Positions 1 through 8,097 of a stretch of DNA of 8,256 nucleotides are shown here, piece after piece. The DNA comes from Flavobacteriaceae bacterium (lineage in GTDB: Bacteria > Bacteroidota > Bacteroidia > Flavobacteriales > Flavobacteriaceae), in assembly GCA_003511845.1 (NCBI GenBank), contig DOIV01000216.1, positions 1 to 8,256 on the forward strand, in the 5' to 3' direction. The notes below the pieces were generated by a model. That model was not told the origin of the DNA. It saw nothing but the letters and a program-made list of their open reading frames with translations, and did not search any database. Position 1 is the first letter of the stretch, and each line of letters begins with the position of its first letter. The position numbers and the translations under genes were made by a program.

Positions 1-435
1 GATTTAACCATGTTTTTAAATGGTATTTTAGGAGGATTAGTAGGCATAACCGCCGGAGCAGATTTAATGTCACCAATGGATGCAATTGCAATAGGATTTA
101 TTGCTGGTGGTATCATTGTATTGACTGTAGCCTTTATAGATAAAATAAGATTAGATGATCCTGTTGGAGCTATAGCCGTACACTTAATTTGTGGTATTTG
201 GGGTACATTAGCTGTTGGCATTTTTGGTGCTAAAGCTGGTGGAGAACAATTCATGCATCAATTAACTGGTGTAGGTGCTTATGCAGTATTTTGTATTATA
301 TCATCATTCATCATTTTATTTACTTTAAAGAAAACAGTAGGCATACGAGTTTCTGAAAGAGAAGAAATAGAAGGTCTAGATATTCATGAGCATGGTATGA
401 AAGCGTATGCTGATTTTAGATTGAATGAACATTAA
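1..435 (+). CDS. amt: Ammonium transporter (Amt/AmtB family), C-terminal part, 5' truncated by window edge
   Basis: This is an inner-membrane channel of the Amt/MEP/Rh family that takes up ammonium. The reading frame is open from base 1 (first codons D-L-T), so the ATG at 10 is an internal methionine and the gene starts outside the window. The visible 144 residues match the last four of the usual eleven membrane helices: LNGILGGLVGITAG, then AIGFIAGGIIVLTVAF, then the helix with DDPVGAIAVHLICGIWGT, then GAYAVFCIISSFIILF. The histidine at 181-183 lies where the second of the family's twin pore histidines is expected (His318 in E. coli AmtB). The cytoplasmic tail has the conserved GLDIHEHG...AY motif, which in the family contacts PII proteins of the GlnK type; no glnK is in the window. 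The gene ends at TAA 433-435 and is followed by a strong terminator, so it is probably the end of its own transcript. Its closeness to gltBD fits a nitrogen-assimilation cluster. Confidence 0.96.
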   Translation, partial: DLTMFLNGILGGLVGITAGADLMSPMDAIAIGFIAGGIIVLTVAFIDKIRLDDPVGAIAVHLICGIWGTLAVGIFGAKAGGEQFMHQLTGVGAYAVFCIISSFIILFTLKKTVGIRVSEREEIEGLDIHEHGMKAYADFRLNEH

Positions 436-445
436 TCATTAAATT

Positions 446-470
446 GTCATTCCTGCGTAGGCAGGAACCC
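446..470. repeat. Short hairpin repeat of the flavobacterial GTCATTCCTGCG...GCAGGAA type
   Basis: Just after amt lies a short palindromic unit. TTCCTGC (450-456) pairs perfectly with GCAGGAA (461-467) around the loop GTAG, with GTCA before it and CCC after it. It is clearly richer in G+C than its surroundings. From general knowledge, near-identical units are scattered between genes in many Flavobacteriaceae genomes, often just after stop codons. Only one copy is in this window, so its repeat status is an inference from resemblance. It might act as a weak terminator or a 3'-end stabiliser, but no U-tract follows it. Confidence 0.55.
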
Positions 471-491
471 AATCAATAAAATCTTAACTTT

Positions 492-526
492 AAGACCTTC
501 CTTAAAAAAGGAAGGTCTTCTTTTTT
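492..526 (+). terminator. Intrinsic terminator after amt
   Basis: A perfect 12-bp stem is formed by AAGACCTTCCTT (492-503) and AAGGAAGGTCTT (508-519) around an AAAA loop, followed by C and six T (521-526). This is a textbook rho-independent terminator on the + strand, 57 bp after the amt stop codon. It should end the amt transcript and separate it from gltBD. Confidence 0.92.
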
Positions 527-586
527 GATAAAACTCAAAGGTTTATCTCTTAATTCATAATTTGAATTGTCATTTATTATCATATT

Positions 587-630
587 AAAAAAAAATGCAC
601 TGATATTTTACTTTCAGTGCATTTTTTCTT
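587..630. terminator. Second terminator-like hairpin, possibly bidirectional
   Basis: The stem core TGCACTGA (596-603) pairs with TCAGTGCA (614-621) around a 10-nt loop. It is extended by six A before the stem (590-595) pairing with six T after it (622-627). The T-run on each strand means it could stop transcription from either side. It is the second such element after amt in the same direction, with only about 60 nt between them. It may be a back-up terminator, or it may end an unrecognised short transcript that starts between the two hairpins. Confidence 0.75.
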
Positions 631-700
631 TTATATTTTTAATTCTAATGAATATCCTTTAAATTCGCACCTATTTTGTTGAATATAACTTGTTATTAAT

Positions 701-740
701 TTTAGATAAAACTCATCAAGTTTGATGAATTTTATCTAAA
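701..740. promoter_or_regulatory. 40-bp near-perfect palindrome upstream of gltB (candidate operator or RNA hairpin)
   Basis: TTTAGATAAAA (701-711) is the reverse complement of TTTTATCTAAA (730-740), and TCATCAA (713-719) of TTGATGA (722-728). Only the 712/729 pair is mismatched, and the centre is GT. That gives 18 of 19 possible pairs in a two-fold symmetric element ending 75 bp before the gltB start codon. No run of T follows it, so it is not a typical intrinsic terminator. The position fits a binding site for a dimeric regulator of gltBD, or a hairpin in the 5' leader; the sequence alone cannot decide. Confidence 0.5.
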
Positions 741-815
741 TACTTCTCAACCTTTTTACCCAAACTTTGTAAAAACACAATTGAAGTGATAGTGAGATAA
801 TTTATAGTTAAGTGT

Positions 816-3800
816 ATGAAAAATCAAGGATTGTATTTAAATGAGTTTGAAACAGATAATTGTGGTGCAGGATTTATATGTAATCTTAATGGCGAAAAAT
901 CTAACCAAATTATTCATGATGCATTAGAAATTTTAGTAAAACTAGAACATCGCGGTGCAGTAAGCTCTGATGGAAGAACTGGTGATGGGGCTGGAATATT
1001 AATTGACATTCCTCATGATTTCTTTTCAAGAGTGTGCGAATTTGATTTACCTAAACCTAAAGAATATGCTGTTGGTATGGTTTTTTTTCCTAAGAAAAAA
1101 AATCAAAGACAATATTGTACAGAAGTTTTTGAAGAAGAAATAAAAAAACAAGGTCTAGAAATTTTAGGCTGGAGAAATGTACCTGTTGATACTTCAAATT
1201 TAGGTACAATTGCTTCTCAAACAGAACCAAAAACAAAACAATTGTTTGTTGGTAAAAACAAGCTAAAACTTACGGAATTAGAATTTAATGCAAAATTATT
1301 TGCAGCTAGAAAAATTGCAGAAAATACAATTGCAAAATCTAAGCTCTCTGAAGCTAACTACTTTTACCTTCCAAGTTTTTCTACCACAACAATTATTTAT
1401 AAAGGACTATTAATTCCTGAAGATATTGACCGTTATTATACCGATTTAAATGAACCTGATGTAATAACACGCTTGGCATTAGTTCATCAGCGTTTTTCAA
1501 CCAATACTTTTCCTGCTTGGCATTTAGCTCAACCGTTCCGCTATATGTGTCACAATGGTGAAATAAACACGCTAAGAGGTAATGTTAGTAGAATGAAAGC
1601 TAGAGAAGAACTGATGGAAAGTGATTTGTTTGGTGATGATATTAAAAAAACATTTCCCATAGTTAAAGAAGGGCATTCTGATTCTGCTTCTATGGATATG
1701 GGCGTTGAAATCTTATTAATGACTGGTCGTTCTTTACCCGAAGTTATGATGATTATGGTGCCAGAAGCATGGGAGAAACATCAAACCATGAGTGACGATA
1801 AAAAAGCTTTTTATGAATACAACTCTTGTATAATGGAACCTTGGGACGGTCCAGCTTCCGTACCTTTTACTGATGGTAATTTTATTGGAGCATTATTAGA
1901 TAGAAACGGATTAAGACCTTCAAGATATACCGTTACAAAAGATGGTTTTGTAATTATGTCTTCTGAGATTGGCGTACTAAAGATCAAGCCAGAAAATGTA
2001 GTAAAACATGGTAGACTAGAACCAGGAAAGATATTTTTAGTTGACATGAACAAAGGTCGTATCATTGAAGATGAAGAAATAAAAAATAGTATTGTTTCAA
2101 AACATCCTTATAGAAAATGGTTAAACAAACATACACTACCTTTAAATAAAGTTCCTTATACCGATGACTTTTGCCCTTTAGAAGTTACAGATTATAAAAC
2201 GAGATTACGCATTTTTGGTTATACTACTGAAGACATTTCAACTATGATTATCCCAATGGCAACCAAAGCTAAAGAAGCTATTGGCTCTATGGGTATAGAC
2301 ACGCCTTTGGCAGTATTATCTCACAAACCACAATTATTATATAATTATTTTAAACAACTTTTTGCACAGGTTACGAATCCTCCGTTAGACGGTATCCGTG
2401 AAGAAATAATTACTGACATTAGCTTGGCAATTGGTGGTGATCGAAATATTTTTGATGTGATACCAGAACATGCTAAAAAATTACGCATCCAAAACCCTGT
2501 AATTTCAAGTAAAGATTTAGATAAGATAAAAAAAATCAATCATCCTGATTATAAAGTTACTTCTATTGAAATGCTTTATCCTATTAAAGAAGGATTTAAT
2601 GGCTTAGAAAACGCATTAGAAGACATTCTTATTCAAGCAGAAAAAGCGGTAGATGCAGGTGCTAATATTATTATCTTGTCTGATAGAGGTGTTAATAAAG
2701 AAACAGCTCCTATACCAGCATTATTAGCTTGTTCTTATTTACATCACGGATTGAGTAAAAAAGGAAAACGCTCAAAATTTGGTATCGTATTAGAAACTGC
2801 AGAACCGAGAGAACCACATCATTTTGCTACTTTATTTGGTTATGGTGCAAGTGCCATCAATCCATACATGGTGAATGAAATTATCAGAACACAAGTTCAA
2901 GAAAAAGTAATTACTGGTATTGACGAAGATACTGCTGTTCAAAACTTTAATAAAGCTATCGGTAAAGGTATTTTAAAAGTAATGAATAAGATTGGGATTT
3001 CAACCTTACACTCCTATCGTGCTTCACAAATATTTGAAATTTTAGGCTTGCGTAAAGGTATTACAGAAAAATACTTTCCAGGCACACCTTCTCGTATTAG
3101 TGGAGTTGGTTTATATGCCATAGAAAAAGATATCAATAACAGATATAATGATGCTTTTCCGAAAAAAGACATCAAAAATGTATTAGATTTAAATATTGGT
3201 GGTGAATATCGTTGGCGAAGAAATGGAGAAAAACACTTATTCAACCCTACTACTATTTCTAAACTACAACAAGCCGTTAGAACTAAAAGTAAAGAAACCT
3301 ATCAAGTCTATGCTGATGCTGTAAATAAGCAAAGTAAAAACTTAATGACTTTAAGAGGTATGTTTGAATTTCACAATCTAGACCCTATCTCTATTGATGA
3401 AGTTGAACCTTGGACGGAAATTGTAAAACGCTTTAAAACAGGAGCTATGTCTTACGGTTCTATCAGTCAAGAAGCACACGAAAACTTAGCAATTGCCATG
3501 AATAGAATTGGCGGTAAAAGTAATTCTGGTGAAGGTGGTGAAGATAAAAATCGCTTCAAAAAAATGCCTAATGGCGATTGGAAAAATAGTTCAATAAAAC
3601 AAGTTGCTTCTGGTAGATTTGGAGTTTCTAGTAATTATTTAACCAATGCCACAGAGATTCAAATAAAAATGGCTCAAGGTGCAAAACCTGGTGAAGGCGG
3701 ACAATTACCAGGCGAAAAAGTACTACCATGGATTGCAGAGGTCAGAAATTCAACCCCATATGTTGGTTTAATTTCACCACCACCACATCACGATATTTAT

Positions 3801-5324
3801 TCTATTGAAGATTTATCTCAATTAATTTTCGATTTGAAAAATGCAAATCGTGAAGCTAGAATCAATGTGAAATTGGTTTCAAAAGTAGGTGTTGGTACAA
3901 TAGCAGCAGGAGTTGCAAAAGCAAAAGCCGATGTGATTCTTATCTCAGGCTTTGACGGTGGCACAGGGGCTTCACCATTAACCTCATTAAAACATACAGG
4001 CTTGCCTTGGGAACTCGGTCTTGCTGAAGCTCAACAAACATTAATGCTTAATAATTTAAGAAGTAGAATTGTACTAGAATGTGACGGACAGTTAAAAACT
4101 GGTCGTGATGTTGCTATAGCATGTTTACTAGGTGCAGAAGAGTTTGGCTTTGCTACCGCACCATTAGTAGCTTCAGGTTGTATTATGATGCGAGCTTGTC
4201 ATCTAAACACTTGCCCTGTTGGCATAGCAACACAAGATCTTGAATTACGTAAAAACTTTAAAGGCACACCAGAGCACGTGATTAACTTTATGTACTTTGT
4301 TGCTGAAGAATTACGTGCAATTATGGCTCAATTAGGTTTTAGAACCATTGAAGAAATGGTAGGGCAAACCAAAAAAATAAAAGCAAATACAGCAATTAAC
4401 CATTATAAAGCAAAAGGTATTGATTTGTCTGAAATTTTATACCAACCATCAATGGATGGTAAAGTTAACATTTCTAACTCTGAAGAGCAAGATCATGGGC
4501 TAGAAAACGTATTAGACATCAATATATTAAATGATGCTAAAGCAGCTATTGTCAATAAAATAAAAACAGATTTATCTTATGACATTTGTAATACCGATAG
4601 GTCTGTAGGTGCAATACTCAGTAATGAAATTTCAAAAATACATGGAGAGGATGGCTTACCAGAAAACACATTAAATTTAACCTTTACAGGTTCAGCAGGG
4701 CAAAGTTTTGGGGCTTTTTCGACCAAAGGATTAACAATGAAAGTAGAAGGAGAAACTAATGATTATTTAGGCAAAGGTTTATCTGGAGCAAAAATTATCA
4801 TTAAAAAACCAGAAAAAGCTGATTTTATTGCTGAAGAAAATATTATTATTGGCAATGTTTGTTTTTATGGTGCCATAAAAGGCGAAGCATATATCAATGG
4901 TATTGCAGGGGAACGTTTTTGTGTTAGAAATTCAGGAATTACCGCTGTGGTTGAAGGTATAGGCGATCATGGTTGCGAATATATGACTGGCGGAAAAGTA
5001 GTTGTTTTAGGACAAACAGGTCGTAATTTTGCCGCAGGTATGAGCGGAGGTATTGCCTATATTTACAATAAAGACAAAACATTTAGTAAAGAAAACTGCA
5101 ATCATGAAATGGTTGAATTAGTTAACTTATCTAATGATGAAAAAAATGAATTGAAACAATTGATTGAAAAACATCTAAACTATACAAAAAGTACTCTAGC
5201 TGTAAAATTTTTAAAAGATTGGGATAACTATGTAAAACACTTTACAAAGGTATTTCCTACAGATTATAAAAACGCTTTAGAAAGATTGGCAAAAGAATCT
5301 AAAGAAAAACAATTAACAGCATAA
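816..5324 (+). CDS. gltB: Glutamate synthase (NADPH) large (alpha) subunit, glutamine amidotransferase/FMN
   Basis: This is the large subunit of GOGAT (1502 aa, the normal family length). It hydrolyses glutamine and passes ammonia through an internal tunnel to 2-oxoglutarate, making glutamate in the cytoplasm with GltD as electron donor. The start gives a 15-residue propeptide before Cys16, the expected N-terminal nucleophile of the type-2 glutaminase domain (about 16-440). That domain shows HRGA, R226-FSTNT, H246-NGE with the oxyanion-hole pair N247/G248, D289 in GHSDSAS, and NGLRPSRY from N364. A central domain (about 450-770) follows. The FMN (beta/alpha)8 domain (about 840-1190) has GAMSYGSIS from 876 and GFDGGTGAS from 1045. 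Cys1122, Cys1128 and Cys1133 have the spacing of the 3Fe-4S ligands. The C-terminal GXGXG beta-helix (about 1280-1420) has GLSGAKIII from 1321. No Shine-Dalgarno sequence precedes the ATG, as is usual in Bacteroidota. The gene looks intact, and gltD starts 2 nt after its stop codon. Confidence 0.98.
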   Translation: MKNQGLYLNEFETDNCGAGFICNLNGEKSNQIIHDALEILVKLEHRGAVSSDGRTGDGAGILIDIPHDFFSRVCEFDLPKPKEYAVGMVFFPKKKNQRQYCTEVFEEEIKKQGLEILGWRNVPVDTSNLGTIASQTEPKTKQLFVGKNKLKLTELEFNAKLFAARKIAENTIAKSKLSEANYFYLPSFSTTTIIYKGLLIPEDIDRYYTDLNEPDVITRLALVHQRFSTNTFPAWHLAQPFRYMCHNGEINTLRGNVSRMKAREELMESDLFGDDIKKTFPIVKEGHSDSASMDMGVEILLMTGRSLPEVMMIMVPEAWEKHQTMSDDKKAFYEYNSCIMEPWDGPASVPFTDGNFIGALLDRNGLRPSRYTVTKDGFVIMSSEIGVLKIKPENVVKHGRLEPGKIFLVDMNKGRIIEDEEIKNSIVSKHPYRKWLNKHTLPLNKVPYTDDFCPLEVTDYKTRLRIFGYTTEDISTMIIPMATKAKEAIGSMGIDTPLAVLSHKPQLLYNYFKQLFAQVTNPPLDGIREEIITDISLAIGGDRNIFDVIPEHAKKLRIQNPVISSKDLDKIKKINHPDYKVTSIEMLYPIKEGFNGLENALEDILIQAEKAVDAGANIIILSDRGVNKETAPIPALLACSYLHHGLSKKGKRSKFGIVLETAEPREPHHFATLFGYGASAINPYMVNEIIRTQVQEKVITGIDEDTAVQNFNKAIGKGILKVMNKIGISTLHSYRASQIFEILGLRKGITEKYFPGTPSRISGVGLYAIEKDINNRYNDAFPKKDIKNVLDLNIGGEYRWRRNGEKHLFNPTTISKLQQAVRTKSKETYQVYADAVNKQSKNLMTLRGMFEFHNLDPISIDEVEPWTEIVKRFKTGAMSYGSISQEAHENLAIAMNRIGGKSNSGEGGEDKNRFKKMPNGDWKNSSIKQVASGRFGVSSNYLTNATEIQIKMAQGAKPGEGGQLPGEKVLPWIAEVRNSTPYVGLISPPPHHDIYSIEDLSQLIFDLKNANREARINVKLVSKVGVGTIAAGVAKAKADVILISGFDGGTGASPLTSLKHTGLPWELGLAEAQQTLMLNNLRSRIVLECDGQLKTGRDVAIACLLGAEEFGFATAPLVASGCIMMRACHLNTCPVGIATQDLELRKNFKGTPEHVINFMYFVAEELRAIMAQLGFRTIEEMVGQTKKIKANTAINHYKAKGIDLSEILYQPSMDGKVNISNSEEQDHGLENVLDINILNDAKAAIVNKIKTDLSYDICNTDRSVGAILSNEISKIHGEDGLPENTLNLTFTGSAGQSFGAFSTKGLTMKVEGETNDYLGKGLSGAKIIIKKPEKADFIAEENIIIGNVCFYGAIKGEAYINGIAGERFCVRNSGITAVVEGIGDHGCEYMTGGKVVVLGQTGRNFAAGMSGGIAYIYNKDKTFSKENCNHEMVELVNLSNDEKNELKQLIEKHLNYTKSTLAVKFLKDWDNYVKHFTKVFPTDYKNALERLAKESKEKQLTA

Positions 5325-5326
5325 CC

Positions 5327-6784
5327 ATGGGAGAATTAAGAGGATTTAAGACATACGAGAGGATAGATGAAACTAATATTGCTGTTAAAAAACGTGTAAG
5401 CAATTATAAAGAATTCACCATTCCATTAAAAAATAAAGACCTAGAAAAACAAGGTTCTAGATGTATGGATTGTGGTGTTCCGTTTTGCCATAGTGGATGC
5501 CCACTGGGGAATTTAATTCCCGATTTTAATGATATGATTCATAAAGGTGAATGGAAAAAAGCCTTACATATTTTACACGCTACTAATAACTTTCCTGAAT
5601 TTACCGGTCGATTATGTCCAGCTCCCTGTGAAAAATCATGTGTATTGGGTATAATTGACAATCCTATTTCAATAGAAAATATTGAAAAAAATATTGTTGA
5701 AAAAGGTTTTGCTAAAGGATGGATTATACCAGAACCTCCAAAAGTAAGAACGGATAAAACCGTTGCCGTAATTGGCTCTGGCCCTGCGGGACTGGCTGCT
5801 GCTCAGCAATTAAACAGAGCAGGTCATACCGTTACAGTTTTTGAACGTGATGATGCTATTGGTGGTTTATTACGTTATGGAATTCCTAATTTTAAATTAG
5901 AAAAAGAAATTATTGACAGAAGAGTTGACATCCTTAAAGAAGAAGGAGTCATCTTTAAAACCAATGTACATGTTGGTGTAAATTATAAGGTATCAGAATT
6001 AGACAATTTTAATGCTGTGGTATTGTGTGGCGGAGCAACTGCCCGTAGAAGTCTTCCTGTAAAAGGAATAGATAGTAAAGGTGTAGAACAGGCAATGGAT
6101 TTCTTAACCCAACAAACCAAGACTTTATTCGGTAGTACATTTGAAGAAGAAGCCATTTCAGCAACTGACAAACATGTCATTGTAATTGGAGGTGGAGATA
6201 CGGGTTCTGACTGTGTAGGCACATCGAATAGACAAGGAGCAAAATCTGTTACTAATTTTGAAATTATGCCTAAACCACCTGTAGGAAGAAGTGAAAAAAC
6301 ACCTTGGCCATTTTGGCCTTTGCAATTAAAAACAAGCTCATCACACGAAGAAGGTTGTGATAGAAACTGGTTGATAAATACCAAAGAATTTGTGACCAAT
6401 GCAAAAGGCGAACTCACAGCCTTAAAAACTGTTGAAGTTGAATGGAAAATTAAGCCTGGTCAAAGACCACAATTGATTGAAAAACCAAATACTGAAAAAA
6501 TTTGGGATTGCGACTTGGTGTTTTTAGCCTTAGGTTTTACGGGTCCAGAAAAAACACTAAGTGAACAATTAGGTTTAGACCTAGATGCTCGTAGCAATTT
6601 TAAAGCAACAAATTATCAAACAAACATCTCAAAAATATTTACTGCTGGCGATATGCACCGCGGACAATCATTAATTGTTTGGGCAATTTCTGAAGGTAGA
6701 GAAGCCGCTAGAGAAGTTGACTTTTACTTAATGGGACAAACCGATTTACCTACCAAAGGTGATGGTGATTTGTTGGGGGTATAA
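5327..6784 (+). CDS. gltD: Glutamate synthase (NADPH) small (beta) subunit, FAD/iron-sulfur oxidoreductase
   Basis: This is the 485-aa small subunit of GOGAT. It oxidises NADPH at FAD and sends the electrons through iron-sulfur clusters to the FMN of GltB. The N-terminal domain has two cysteine groups, C46/C49/C54/C58 and C97/C101/C105, as in the family's 4Fe-4S binding region. The FAD-binding Rossmann motif GSGPAG lies at 150-155, followed by the acidic VFERDDAIGG region. The NADPH-binding motif GGGDTG lies at 288-293. The C-terminal TAGDMHRGQS (from 439) is the second FAD contact, including D442. Length and motifs are normal, with no sign of damage. The ATG follows the gltB stop codon after two bases, so the two genes are almost certainly cotranscribed and translationally coupled. 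No clear terminator follows, and cas1 begins 108 bp downstream on the same strand. Confidence 0.98.
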   Translation: MGELRGFKTYERIDETNIAVKKRVSNYKEFTIPLKNKDLEKQGSRCMDCGVPFCHSGCPLGNLIPDFNDMIHKGEWKKALHILHATNNFPEFTGRLCPAPCEKSCVLGIIDNPISIENIEKNIVEKGFAKGWIIPEPPKVRTDKTVAVIGSGPAGLAAAQQLNRAGHTVTVFERDDAIGGLLRYGIPNFKLEKEIIDRRVDILKEEGVIFKTNVHVGVNYKVSELDNFNAVVLCGGATARRSLPVKGIDSKGVEQAMDFLTQQTKTLFGSTFEEEAISATDKHVIVIGGGDTGSDCVGTSNRQGAKSVTNFEIMPKPPVGRSEKTPWPFWPLQLKTSSSHEEGCDRNWLINTKEFVTNAKGELTALKTVEVEWKIKPGQRPQLIEKPNTEKIWDCDLVFLALGFTGPEKTLSEQLGLDLDARSNFKATNYQTNISKIFTAGDMHRGQSLIVWAISEGREAAREVDFYLMGQTDLPTKGDGDLLGV

Positions 6785-6846
6785 TTTCGTTGGTAGCAAG
6801 CAGTTTTCATTCCAAAATTTTCAACAAATTAATATTATTTAACTGA

Positions 6847-6876
6847 TTTTGTGAGTTTTACATATCTTTATGTTTC
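6847..6876 (+). promoter_or_regulatory. Candidate Bacteroidota-type promoter for cas1-cas2
   Basis: TTTTG (6847-6851) and TATGTTTC (6869-6876) are 17 nt apart. They resemble the -33 (TTG/TTTG) and -7 (TAnnTTTG) boxes of the Bacteroidota primary sigma factor, with one mismatch in the last base of the -7 box. The predicted transcription start would lie about 10 nt before the cas1 ATG, giving a very short leader. Such A/T-rich matches arise easily by chance, so this is a tentative call. Confidence 0.35.
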
Positions 6877-6892
6877 TTAAACCCAAAAAATC

Positions 6893-7777
6893 ATGCTAAA
6901 ACGAACCCTTTTTTTCGGAAACAAATGTTCATTAACCACAAAACATGAACAATTAGTAATTAAAAACCCTGACAGGGAAACAACAGTACCCATTGAAGAT
7001 ATTGGCTATATTGTTTTAGAACACCAAGAGACTTATATCTCTATGCCTGCATTATCAAAATTATCATCAAATAACGTGAGTGTTATCTTTTGTGATGCTA
7101 AGCACATGCCACAAAGTATGTTGTTAAATTTAGATAGCCACCACATTCAACAAGAACATTTTAGAAATCAAATAAATGCAACAGAACCTTTAAAAAAACA
7201 ATTGTGGCAACAAGTGGTAAAAGCTAAAATACAAAATCAAGCTACTCATTTAAATGCTCTAAAAAAGAACACAAACCCCTTAGAGTATTATGCCTCTAAA
7301 GTATTAAGTGGCGATAGTGATAACCGAGAAGGTGTTGCTGCAGCCTATTACTGGAAACATCTTTTTGATTTTGATTTTAAAAGAGAACGTTATGGAGAAT
7401 ACCCAAATTCGTTTTTAAATTATGGATATATCATTTTAAGAGCTGCCATTGCCAGAGCACTTTCAGGAAGTGGCTTATTGAACACTCTAGGCATTCATCA
7501 TCACAACAAATACAATGCTTTTTGCTTGGCAGATGATATCATGGAACCCTATAGACCTTTGATAGATGCTAAGGTAATAGAAATTATGGGTACTTATGAC
7601 GAACACGAATTGATAACACCCATTAAAGCCCAACTCTTAAATGTACTGACTCAAACCGTATATTTTGAAGATAAAAAAAGTCCATTAATGGTTGGCTTAT
7701 CTACAACCACAAGCTCATTACAACAGTGTTTTGCTGGTAAATCTAGAAAAATAATCTATCCAAAATTATGGATTTAA
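6893..7777 (+). CDS. cas1: CRISPR-associated endonuclease/integrase Cas1, type II (II-C-like)
   Basis: Cas1 is the metal-dependent integrase that, in complex with Cas2, inserts new spacers at the leader end of a CRISPR array. At 294 aa it has the usual length for type II Cas1. The N-terminal beta domain starts with LKRTLFFGN and contains PIEDIGYIVLEH (33-44) and IFCDAKHMPQ (65-74), typical of type II members. The C-terminal helical catalytic domain shows E146 in NREGVAAAYYW, then LGIHHHNKYN (199-208; the catalytic histidine is H203 or H204), then LADDIMEPYRP (212-222) with D215/E218 as probable metal ligands. All catalytic motifs are present, so the protein is probably active. No Shine-Dalgarno sequence precedes the ATG. 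The upstream neighbour is gltD, not cas9 as is usual in II-C loci. Its last 10 nt overlap cas2. Assignment to subtype II-C is by resemblance only. Confidence 0.96.
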   Translation: MLKRTLFFGNKCSLTTKHEQLVIKNPDRETTVPIEDIGYIVLEHQETYISMPALSKLSSNNVSVIFCDAKHMPQSMLLNLDSHHIQQEHFRNQINATEPLKKQLWQQVVKAKIQNQATHLNALKKNTNPLEYYASKVLSGDSDNREGVAAAYYWKHLFDFDFKRERYGEYPNSFLNYGYIILRAAIARALSGSGLLNTLGIHHHNKYNAFCLADDIMEPYRPLIDAKVIEIMGTYDEHELITPIKAQLLNVLTQTVYFEDKKSPLMVGLSTTTSSLQQCFAGKSRKIIYPKLWI

Positions 7778-8097
7778 ACGCCTATAGAATTATGTGGTTA
7801 TTTGTATTTTTTGATTTACCTACCGAGACTAAAAAAGATAGACGAAATGCTCAACAATTTAGAAAAAACTTGTTGAAAGATGGTTTTACTATGATGCAAT
7901 TTTCTGTATATATGCGACATTGTGCAAGTAGTGAAAGTGCAGATTCACACGAAAGAAGAATTAAAAACTTGTTACCGCCTTTAGGTAAAGTAAGTGTGCT
8001 TAGAATAACCGATAAACAGTACGGAAATATTATGAATTTTTGGGGTAAAGTTGAACAGTCCAAAGAACCACCACCATTACAATTAGAATTGTTCTGA
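7768..8097 (+). CDS. cas2: CRISPR-associated protein Cas2, type II (II-C-like)
   Basis: Cas2 is the small ferredoxin-fold protein (109 aa here) that forms the dimeric core of the Cas1-Cas2 spacer integration complex. The first beta strand, WLFVFFDLPTE, carries the conserved Asp (D16). The body has FRKNLLKDGFTMMQFSVYMR, and a later strand and loop, GKVSVLRITDKQYGNI, followed by a C-terminal LQLELF tail; this pattern is typical of Cas2 next to type II Cas9 in Bacteroidota. The chosen ATG overlaps the end of cas1 by 10 nt, which favours translational coupling. An internal ATG at codon 9 (7792) would also keep the complete fold and is a possible alternative start. The gene ends with the tandem stops TGA TAA (8095-8100). 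No CRISPR repeat follows within the remaining window. Confidence 0.95.
   Translation: MDLNAYRIMWLFVFFDLPTETKKDRRNAQQFRKNLLKDGFTMMQFSVYMRHCASSESADSHERRIKNLLPPLGKVSVLRITDKQYGNIMNFWGKVEQSKEPPPLQLELF

Larger units (their letters stand above)
436..815. other. Non-coding gap between amt and gltB with four hairpin elements
   Basis: This 380-bp stretch has no credible open reading frame on either strand and is very A/T-rich. It contains, in order, a repeat-type hairpin (450-467), an intrinsic terminator (492-526), a second terminator-like hairpin (590-627) and a 40-bp imperfect palindrome (701-740), all described separately. The promoter of gltB should lie in its last part. However, I found no convincing pair of Bacteroidota elements (TTG, 17-23 nt, TAnnTTTG) there: AAACTTTG at 762-769 resembles the -7 box, but has no TTG at the right distance upstream. 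Confidence 0.8.

Noticed and set aside
762..769. AAACTTTG as the -7 box of the gltB promoter
   Set aside because: It lacks the initial T of TAnnTTTG, and no TTG lies 17-23 nt upstream; the nearest TTTG (721-724) is 37 nt away.
1081..1102. Tract of eight T followed six bases later by eight A within gltB, as a possible slippage or phase-variation site
   Set aside because: The frame is intact and encodes ordinary GltB sequence (VFFPKKKN), and such runs are common in A/T-rich coding DNA; nothing suggests regulated frameshifting.
1811..2065. Open frame on the minus strand inside gltB, one of several such frames inside gltB, gltD and cas2
   Set aside because: It lies wholly within a strongly supported gene on the other strand, and its translation shows no recognisable domain. 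The other minus-strand frames (2345-2539, 3014-3244, 5983-6417, 7851-8063) were rejected for the same reason.
6785..6892. Remnant of a deleted cas9 between gltD and cas1
   Set aside because: The translated frames of this gap are short, broken by stops and resemble nothing from the Cas9 C-terminus, so deletion at this spot cannot be claimed from the sequence.
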